Shown piece by piece: positions 1 to 7,527 of a stretch of DNA of 15,000 nt (positions are counted from its first letter, which is position 1; each line of letters opens with the position of its first letter). The stretch covers positions 1-15,000 of the forward strand of contig JAHBMJ010003815.1 of the NCBI GenBank assembly GCA_018398765.1. The letters run 5' to 3'. Source of the stretch: Chromera velia (Eukaryota > Sar > Chromeraceae). The translations under genes were made by a program, and so were the position numbers. Under the pieces are notes generated by a model, which had not been told where the DNA came from, did not search any database, and saw only the letters and a list, made by a program, of their open reading frames with translations.

Positions 1-610
1 CGGCGAGGAGCTGGAGGACGGCCTCCACGTCTCTCTCGTGTTCCTCAGGAGTGCGGCTGAAAATCAAGAGATCATCAATAAAAACAATTACACACCTGTC
101 TAACAAGGGGCGCAATGTCTTATTGATCATACGCATGCTGATACCAGGCGCATTGCAGTAACCAAACGGCATGACCAGCCACTCAAACGTGCCGTACCTT
201 GTTACGAAAGCAGTCTTCTCCTCGTCGCCCTCGGCCACCCGGATCTGATGGAAGTACTGTCTCAAGTCGAGAGACGAGAAGTACTTGGCCCCGTGCAGGC
301 GGGAAATCAAGTCATCCGGATGCGGCAGGGGATATCTGTCCCTCACACAGATCTTGTTCAGCTGCGTGTAATCAATACACATACGCTGAGTGCCGTCAGC
401 CTTCGTGACAAAAAGGACAGGGGCAGCAAACGGGGAGTTGGAAGGGCGGATCTGACCCTTGGCCAAGTATGACTCCAACTGTTTTCGGAGCTCATCGAGC
501 TGCCCGTAGGTGAGCCTATACGGAGCTCGAGCAGGGGGGCGGTGACCTGGCTCGAGTTTGATGTGACACTCAACTTCCCTCTTAGGCGGGAGGGTGGGAA
601 TCTCATTTAA
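1..610 (-). other. Reverse transcriptase domain, N-terminal part
   Basis: Minus-strand translation gives IPTLPPKREVECHI, then SNSPFAAPVLFVTKADG, CIDYTQLNKICVRDRYPLP, SSLDLRQYFHQIRV, EKTAFVTRYGTFEW, MPFGYCNAPG and CVIVFIDDLLIFS. These are the conserved RT blocks up to and beyond the catalytic centre. The motif A Asp is at 268-266 and the two catalytic Asp codons of the xxDD box are at 76-71. The box reads FIDD rather than the commoner YxDD, and the block after NAP reads GIS where TFQ is typical. The domain continues past base 1. Both catalytic positions are intact. Confidence 0.96.
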
Positions 611-1000
611 GAAGATGCTGCAATGCTTCTCCAGAACCTTTCTCATCCTCGGCCTCATTCCCTCCCTCTGCACTTCCCTACGGAAATCTGTGTAATCATC
701 CGAATTGACCAAATGATCGGGCGGGAAAGACGAGAGAGGCGGGGGCTTCTATATCGTGGCTCCTTGGATTCGGTTGACCTCCAGGGGGGAGGAAACGGAA
801 GGAAGAGGGCAGACCTCAAGACGGTAGCACCGGAAGGTGGTAGATTCCTTCTTGGAAAGCCTACGGATCTCTCTGTGGGTCAGGGGCTCAGGCTCGGCCC
901 CCGGAATGTGGTAGATTTCCGAGTCATACAGTGTGAACTGCGACCTGGAGGGAGAACGATCTGCAGCGATGAAGAGAGACTTCGCTTCGAAATCGGGAAG

Positions 1001-1318
1001 GGGTTTGAAGGTCTCACAGAAGGGCATCCCCAGGACCACATCATAATCCTCGTCTAGATCGAGTACAGTCATGGTCAGGGAGGCTGCGAAGTCCTGAATT
1101 CTCAGATCGATGTCAGGCGCCTCCCATTGGACAGTAGTCAAGGGAGCCTGCGCACCATCAAGACGGATGCCCCCTTTGTACGTGGAGGGCTCCAAGGCGG
1201 ACAAACGGAACTCCCCGGCCTCAACAACTCTCTTGCTCACATAAATGGAGTCCGCCCCTGGATCCCAAAGGGCACGGATCGGGACGCCATTCGCTGTGCC
1301 GTGGAAGGTGATCAATTT
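1001..1318 (-). other. Retropepsin-like aspartic protease domain with an altered active-site motif
   Basis: The frame shows GVPIRALWDPGADSIYVS, aligning with the usual retropepsin start (a hydrophobic pair, then D-S/T-G-A), and later YDVVLGMPF, matching the conserved h-h-L-G block near the end of the domain. The catalytic Asp codon is at 1264-1262. The residue after it is Pro (CCA at 1261-1259) where Ser or Thr is normal. That Ser/Thr takes part in the hydrogen-bond network of the dimeric active site, so this copy's protease may be impaired. The fold assignment is confident; loss of activity is inference. Confidence 0.88.
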
Positions 1319-1618
1319 CCCCCTCCTGCCTGTCCTGCCCCCAGTCGTGGAGTACATCCCTCTCGGGGGTGCATTCTGCTGCTGGCGCTGTGACCACTGG
1401 GGAGGGTTCCCCTGGAACTGCGGTGGTGGGCACAGTCCAGGGGGAGGCGTAAGCCCCTGCGGGATGACTGGATTCCCCCACTGCCCTTGCACCGAACCAC
1501 CGTAGTGCTGCTGCACCCCACTCTGTAGGTTGTGCATGCGTCCCTGACCTCCATAGAAATTTCTCTGACCCCCATGACCCCTAGGACCCTGTTGTTGCTG
1601 CTGCTGCTTACGGTTCCT

Positions 1619-1660
1619 ACACTGGTGTGCAGAGTGTCCCACCGTGTAACAATTGAAGCA
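1619..1660 (-). other. CCHC zinc knuckle in gag (nucleocapsid-type)
   Basis: The minus-strand frame reads CFNCYTVGHSAHQC, an exact C-x2-C-x4-H-x4-C spacing. This is the zinc-binding knuckle of retroelement nucleocapsid domains, which binds and packages the element RNA. It is followed by a basic and Gln run (RNRKQQQQQQ) and a Gly-rich stretch, typical of the C-terminal end of gag. All four metal ligands are intact. Confidence 0.95.
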
Positions 1661-2661
1661 CCTATTCTCCTGAATGTGCCTCTTGATCTCATCTCGGGAA
1701 AGGGAATAAATTCGGGAGATTCGGTTGAGATCCATCGGAACGGGCCCATCGTTCGATTGGGACTGAGGTCACAAAGGCGGGTGCAAATCACTTCGCCCGT
1801 CTCTGCCCTGGCCCCCGTAGTCTTTCTTTCTCTCCCCACTCAACAGCTGCTCGGCCTCCTCTGCCTCTTTCATCGCAGCATCGAGACTGTCAGGCTTCCT
1901 CCTCCTCACTTCCTTCCTCACCTCATCCGGAAGGCCCCGAATGTAGTCGTACATCAAATCGATCTCACTCACATCAACGATTCCTTCTACAATATCGTTG
2001 AATCGGACTGAGTACTTGTGAACCCCCTCATTGCCCTGACAACGGACGTTCCGGACTTCCCCTCTCAAGTCTGTCTGTTTGTTTGGATCGGGGAAACGCT
2101 CGGACAGACGGGTGAAGAGATCTTCTACGTTGACAAAAGGAGAGGCGGACCTCTGCGTCTTGTCATACCATTGCTTGAGGAATCAGGAGAAGAACTGACG
2201 CACAGACCCCAACTGCTTCGACACCTGAATATTGGAGAGCTGTATGTATTCCCTCATATCCGCGACCCAACCTTCGAGCAACTTCCGGTCCCCATGAAAC
2301 ACCGGCGGCTCTTTCGCCTTGAAGTTCGACCGCTGGGGAGGTGGAGAAGTCGGCTGTTGATTCATCCGCTGCTGCTGCTGCTGTTCTGGTGTCTGCTACT
2401 GCTGTTGATGGATTGGGCCCCCGTCGGTGGCTGTTTGTTGCTGCTGTGCTCCCAGAGTGTCCATCTGTTGTTGCTGAAGTTGTTGCGTCTGCTGCACCTG
2501 GATCATCTGCTGCTGCATGAATTGCTGCCCCTCCAGCAATTGCTGCAGAACCTGCTCCATCGAGAGAGAGTCTGGGGAGAAGAAAAGAATTTACTTGCCA
2601 AGAAAGAAGATGACTGTTACAGGATTAGACTGAGCAACAGAGGTCCTGGAAAGATCAACCA

Positions 2662-2676
2662 GGCTCTGTGCTACCA
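2662..2676 (-). other. Candidate primer binding site (initiator tRNA-Met-like)
   Basis: The minus strand reads TGGTAGCACAGAGCC about 100 bases before the gag ATG. The start TGG is the complement of the universal tRNA CCA end. The rest resembles the TGGTAGCAGAGC-type site complementary to initiator tRNA-Met used by many gypsy elements, with two extra bases (CA) inside. Its position between the gag leader and an AT-rich candidate LTR is as expected. The match is imperfect and other tRNAs were not compared. Confidence 0.5.
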
Positions 2677-3020
2677 CGTAAGGAGGTAACTCCTCTTCTC
2701 CTAAGTGAGCACACTTAGTTAGGTTAGGTCTCTACTACGGAAAGTCTGTCAGTTCAAGGTTCACTTCCAAACTGCTTCTAGAAGCTTTGCAAGTAACTGT
2801 TGTTTACTCAATCCAGGCTATACGCAGCTGACTGAATTAATTCCACTTTATTTCTATTTTATTTAATTCTCTTCTAATACAGACTGGCATGGCGGCGCCT
2901 CCATGAGCCTGCGTGCATGTGTTGGTCTCTGAGCTGCGGGCGTCCCGTGCGGCGGCGGTGCACGTTAGTTCAACTCACCCCGGGATTGGCCGGTCCCATG
3001 GCTCACCTCACTATGTTACG
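2677..3020 (-). repeat. Candidate 5' LTR of the gypsy element, boundaries uncertain
   Basis: The stretch directly upstream of the candidate primer site should be the 5' LTR. On the minus strand it would begin CGTAACATAG and end CTCCTTACG, giving a short CGTAA/TTACG terminal inverted repeat. It contains an AT-rich section with two AATAAA motifs on the minus strand (2847-2852 and 2858-2863), suitable for poly(A) signals. The ends are not the usual TG...CA, and the 3' LTR needed to prove the repeat lies outside the window. The left limit, set by the primer site, is better supported than the right. Confidence 0.35.
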
Positions 3021-3696
3021 GCCAGCACGGATCTGATTGAAGGATGGTTGAATGAGATTGCGTTTCTGGAGCGCTTTAGGCCAATGATGTATTGAATATG
3101 TTTACATGTGTATCTTCCTTATTTCGATTCTTTTTGTCCTATTGATCTTCGATCGAACGTCTCTTTTACGTAGCACATAGAGCCAGAAGCGATAGAAAAA
3201 AGACAGTGGCGAGACCAAAGGGGGGGGTCGTGCGTGATGTTGTATGTTGGAATTGCGGTTGCTCGTCTGGCATGTCAGGATTGAGAGTGTGCGCATTAGT
3301 ACTGCGGCTTGTGCCAGGACGATTTTAAATTGTGCGCGTGACCGATCGTTCACGGGATGGTGTTTGAGCCATGCCGAGATTTATTGATTTTTCATGCCGT
3401 ACGTGTATTCGGCATTGAATTGGCATGCATCCGTCTATCTATACATGCGTACTGAGATATAGGCATGTAAGATTTCGAGTAGAAGGACTGCTCTTCCACT
3501 GAACGCAGTGCTGCCGCCTACTAGCACAGTGCGGAGACGGTTAGGACATACGTTACAGCTGTTTGAAGTAACGCGATTTCTAAGGTAACACTAATTGACT
3601 GTATGTGAGTGCAACTTTCTGCGTGGCTTCAATCAGCTACATATAGCGTGGCACTGCGTGAACCAGTTGTAATTTTTCTTGCTTTCCGGGGCCGTT

Positions 3697-3780
3697 CGCA
3701 AGCTTGCTTGCGTCAGATTGCGTGCGCCGGGATCTGACACTAGCTCCGTCACGTGGCATCCGCGCAAGTCATCGCAAGTC
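3697..3780 (+). promoter_or_regulatory. Cluster of CGCAAG motifs around a CACGTG box
   Basis: CGCAAG and its complement form a 6-bp inverted repeat with a 4-base loop at 3697-3712. CACGTG, the E-box/G-box core bound by many bHLH and bZIP proteins, is at 3750-3755. Two direct copies of CGCAAGTC follow at 3763-3770 and 3773-3780, exactly 10 bp apart, about one helical turn. The cluster sits 215-300 bp before the start codon of the RING/RRM gene. A promoter role is inference from position and repetition. Confidence 0.3.
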
Positions 3781-3878
3781 GATGCTCTTCTTCCGAGAAG
3801 GAGGTCTTCGAACGTATACCTTCTTGCCACAGTTGAATGTTCGCGAAAGTGCACCTTGCTGAAATGATAGCCCTTCGC

Positions 3879-3886
3879 TTATAAGT
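3879..3886 (+). promoter_or_regulatory. TATA-like element
   Basis: TTATAAGT lies about 110 bases before the start codon at 3995, a plausible distance for a core promoter with a short 5' UTR. It is a short word that could occur by chance. Confidence 0.2.
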
Positions 3887-3994
3887 TGAGAAACTCCAAC
3901 TTTTCTTCCTGGATTCCGACAAACAGCGAGCGTCTTTTGGGTTTTGGTCCGTTTCCTGCTGGCAGACAGAGACTGAAAGAGACGGAGCTGTGAA

Positions 3995-4805
3995 ATGTCA
4001 TCTATCGGATTCAGCCAGACCAGCCAGGGAATTCACCCACAGTTGGTGCACCCGCAAATGCAACAGCCTCAGTATCCCCAGCAGCTGCAGCAGCAGCAAG
4101 GGCAGACATTGCCACTGCAGCAGGCACACCAACCGCCACCTCTCAACGCGACGAACCCTTCTGTTCCTCCTGTTCGGAGTCTTCTTGCTGCCTGGGACGA
4201 GATTGAGGCCTGCCTTTCGTGTCCTGTCTGTCGAACTTTTGTGCGCGTTCCACGCCTTACCCCTTGCATGCATATCGTGTGCACCGCCTGCATCAAGACC
4301 CACTACGACGGAGAAACTTTCCACTGTCCTGTTTGCGAAGTGATCACTTCAGAGGTGGGTCCTCTCTGTGCATTCTCTTCCTCTTTGAAGCAGGAATATA
4401 ATCTTAGTCCAAACGCATGTAATATCCATGAACTCCCGCATCCGTCCTTTGAAGCGTTCTTTGCATAAACGAGTGTTGAAGAATCGATCGAGAATGAGGC
4501 CTTTTCTCTATCGCCCGTGCGTCTTCTTTTTCCTTTTCTTCTGCCTGTCTGGCCTTATCGAGCTGATCTGCTCATTTCCCTGAGGAGAAGTGCTCTTGTA
4601 GCAAATACGCTCACACACACTTCTTCAGTTTGCAAGCAGACACGGAGCCCAGACGCACTCCTATTCCCTTAAAGAAAACTTAAACGATCACAATCCACAC
4701 CCCCACACGCGAAGAGGCAGCTCAGCTCCCAAGGTTTTCTTTCTTGCACCTGTGTCCGAATTATTCTTGCTCAGTGCGCAAGAAGAGAGACTGAGAGAGA
4801 GGGAG

Positions 4806-4863
<58 letters not shown>

Positions 4864-7445
4864 TTTGTGTGTGTGCGTGCGTGCGTGCAGCGAGCCGTGT
4901 TTTGGCCCGTAGAGCAAATGGAGAGGCTGTCTGAAATCCTGGAGGCGCACCCTTCATTCAGGGCAGCAATACGCACCGCACTGGTGAGTTGAGAGAGATG
5001 AATAAATGAATGAATGAATGAAGGAATCAACACGCAGAAGCTTGGGAGGAGTGCCAAATTACAGAGTGCGTGTGAAAGTCACGCGTTTGTGAAGTGGATG
5101 AGTCCTTTTCTCTTCCGCACTCTTCTACCCTGGTACTACCTCCCGCTTGTGGGGGGTTGGATTGGATAGGATTCAGTCGAGGCATACCTCCGGAGACGTT
5201 CTTTCTGTGTTTTCTTTCTCTTTCTCTGCATCTAGCTGTGCGTTTATCCGCGTGTCTGTCGAGGTCTTCTTTTGATCCCGGTGTCCGTGTCTCTCTCTGC
5301 CTCTGTCTCGGTCTCGGTCTGTTTCCCTGTCAGAGGGCCTCTGTTTCTCTCACGCTGCTTCTCCACAAAGTCTCTCTCTCTCTCTCTTCCGTACCTTCTG
5401 TCTGCCGGCCGTCTTTGTAAACAACACCGACCTTTTACACACAGGAGGATTCTTGATGCCCGCATCATGTGTCTTAACCAATGCGCATTCCCCCCTTTGT
5501 TTTATCCCCACGTCTCTTTCTTCTTCTGCAGTCGAGACTCGAGACGGGTGAATTGGACAGCATCAACAAAGCAGAAGCTGCCAGAGGGTTTTCCTCTGCA
5601 AACCTCCAGTCTGCCTTCCCTCCCCCGAGGTCTTCACTCTCGATGCCAGTGCATCACCCACACCCTCAGCAACCCGAGACAGCTCCCCAACCAATGAGCA
5701 CCCAAATGCATCTGCAGCCGCAGCATTACGATGCTGTCCACCCACCTGCATCTCAGCATATGCATCCAGGAGGAGGTGAGTACCTCGGTCAGTATCAGCA
5801 GCCGCAGACGGGGATAGGGGGACAACCACTGCCAGGGCTGATGTCGGCTCAATCAAGTCAGCTCGCAGCTGCTCGTCAGTCTCTGGCGCTCGTTCAGGCT
5901 GGGGGGGAAACTACGCCTCTGTCTTCCGACATGCCTCCTCCGTATACCGAACTGGGCCCTCAGGGGCCGCCTCCCGGGATGGGCCCCCGCATGACGAGGG
6001 GGGTTCCTCCGCCGGGGCCGTCCCACCCGCACCTCCTCTCTTCCCCTGCTCCTCTCCAGCAGCTCCATCCGAACCTTCCTCAGCCACATCAACAAATTCC
6101 GCCTCAACAAACCCATACGATGCCTCAGCCGTCTGCTTTGTCCCCCCCGGACTACGCATTGGCCGGACACGCACCGTCGGCCAACTCACAGGTTCCGCCT
6201 TTGCCTTTGCAGCCCAACGGGCACTTTCTCGAAAGCCCTGGGGGCCCCGAGGGCCCTATGGGTTTCGCGCCGCCGCAGGGTCAGTATGTCCAACCTGGAG
6301 GGGCTCCTGTGGGTTATGCGCCACCGCAGAGTCAGTACCTTCAGCCTGGAGTAGGACAGCAGGAGATGCTACCCCCCCCCAACGCTGCCGAGCCAAGGGA
6401 GTTTCACGTTCATGCTCAGTACCTGGCAGCAGGTAGTCAGCGTCTCCCGGCAGGAGGGGGGGGGCACGACCCCAATCTGACCGCTGCGTTTCCTCAGGAC
6501 CCACCCAACGGTATGCCGGGGCCCGGACCGGCAGGGGGCCCCAGACCCCTGGAGGGTCCCATGCAGCCTTCTGCCGAACTGACTCCGAGTATGAGAGGCA
6601 TGCCAGAGCCCCAAGGATATCCTATGCAGAACAGTGGGCCCCATGGAAATCCGATGCCGGGGCCCGGGCCCCAAGGAAGTCCCATTCTACGTCCCCCCCT
6701 TGACCCTGGAGTCTTCCCCATGCACCGCCATCAGGGCCCGTCTCCCTCACTTCCCCCCGCCCATCCTCTGAGGGCCACCCCATTCCCCAACGGACCCGCC
6801 CAGAACCTTTCAGGTGCCCCCCACCTGCAGGGACCACTACTGACTCCCCCGGGGACTGTGGCAGACCCCCGGCAGCAGCAGCAGCAGGGGGGTGAGAGGT
6901 ACCCAATGCAGCAAAACGGGAGTGGAGTCGGATTGCCTCCCGAAGCCCAAGCAGGGGGTTCGGTGGAAGATCGACAAAAAGGAGGAGCGAAACAACAACT
7001 GCAACCGAAGAAGGGACAGAAGGCCTTTCCAGTATCCGCTGAGTACCCCCCTCCCCCTCCCCCGCCCCCCCCCGGCGGTGCTGCAGCTGCGGGCTCCGGA
7101 ACTCCCTCCGGTTCTGCTCCCGCTTCTTCTCCTGCTGCAGCTGTGGGTAGATACCCTCAAAATCAACAGCCCCCATTTGCATCCGCAAATTCCTTTGCCG
7201 CTCGAGCGATGCGGTACGTTGCGGTTCCAAAGGCGGGCGGCAGCAAACAAGGGAGCAGCGCTGCGACTACCCCCCCCTCTTCAACAACGCCGACCCCTGC
7301 TGCGGGCACAGCAGCCAGTGGCACTACCGCTGGTGGGGTTGCTACGGGAGGAGCGATGAAGAAAGGGCCTCCTGGGTCGGTCGGTGGGAGGGAGGGAAAT
7401 GTTGGTCTTCTTATCTGTCCATGCAGCATTAATCTGTCTCTGCCT

Positions 7446-7481
<36 letters not shown>

Positions 7482-7493
7482 CTTTTCTTTCTC

Positions 7494-7527
<34 letters not shown>

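Larger units (their letters stand above)
1..2560 (-). pseudogene. gag-pol polyprotein of a gypsy-type retrotransposon, interrupted by four in-frame stops, 3' end outside window
   Basis: The start is the ATG at 2560-2558 (MEQVLQQLLEG), preceded in frame by TAA. The same frame stays in register to base 1, about 853 codons with no indel. It is interrupted by TAG at 2398-2396, TGA at 2185-2183, TGA at 1771-1769 and TAG at 751-749. In order it encodes a Gln-rich N-terminus, a retrotransposon gag domain (KEPPVFHGDRKLLEGW through DLMYDYIRGLPDEVRKEV), a CCHC knuckle, a Gln/Pro/Gly linker, an aspartic protease and RT. Gag assembles the particle, protease processes the polyprotein and RT copies the RNA. 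Each stop is one C-to-T change from a sense codon (CAG or CGA), which suggests decay by point mutation. Readthrough or a changed stop-codon meaning is less likely but not excluded. Confidence 0.88.
1..3020 (-). mobile_element. Ty3/gypsy-type LTR retrotransposon, 5' portion, truncated by the window edge
   Basis: Read on the minus strand, the order is candidate LTR, primer binding site, gag with a CCHC knuckle, aspartic protease, then reverse transcriptase. That is the gag-PR-RT order of Ty3/gypsy and Ty1/copia elements. The RT motifs (a FAAPVLFVTKADG-type block, LDLRQYFHQIRV, MPFGYCNAPG, FIDD) are of the gypsy kind, and no integrase lies between protease and RT as it would in copia. RNase H, integrase, the 3' LTR and the polypurine tract would lie left of base 1. 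The coding frame carries four stop codons, so this copy is probably not autonomous. The family assignment is strong. The right boundary rests on the weakly supported LTR and could be off. Confidence 0.9.
3021..3994. other. Intergenic region between retrotransposon and RING/RRM gene; no gene seen
   Basis: No frame here looks coding, and neither the RT nor the RING frame extends into it. It holds a run of Gs (about 3220-3227), scattered TGCATGCA-like words, and toward the right a cluster of repeated CGCAAG motifs and a TATA-like word, listed separately. The right-hand 300 bases are the likely promoter and 5' UTR of the gene beginning at 3995. The left-hand part may include element-flanking DNA or an unrecognised LTR remainder. 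Confidence 0.6.

Noticed and set aside
623-2689. Several plus-strand open frames of 80-223 codons across the retrotransposon
   Set aside because: They are antisense shadows of the gag-pol frame. Leu-rich runs come from the complement of CAG codons.
2748-2775. GGTTCACTTCC resembling a tRNA B box
   Set aside because: It departs from GGTTCGANTCC, and no A box or acceptor-stem pairing could be found around it.
5776-6212. A GGAG|GTGAGT donor-like site and a TTTGCAG acceptor-like site inside exon 3
   Set aside because: Removing the 437 bases would shift the frame, while the sequence is open and coding-like throughout. I treat it as a cryptic consensus.
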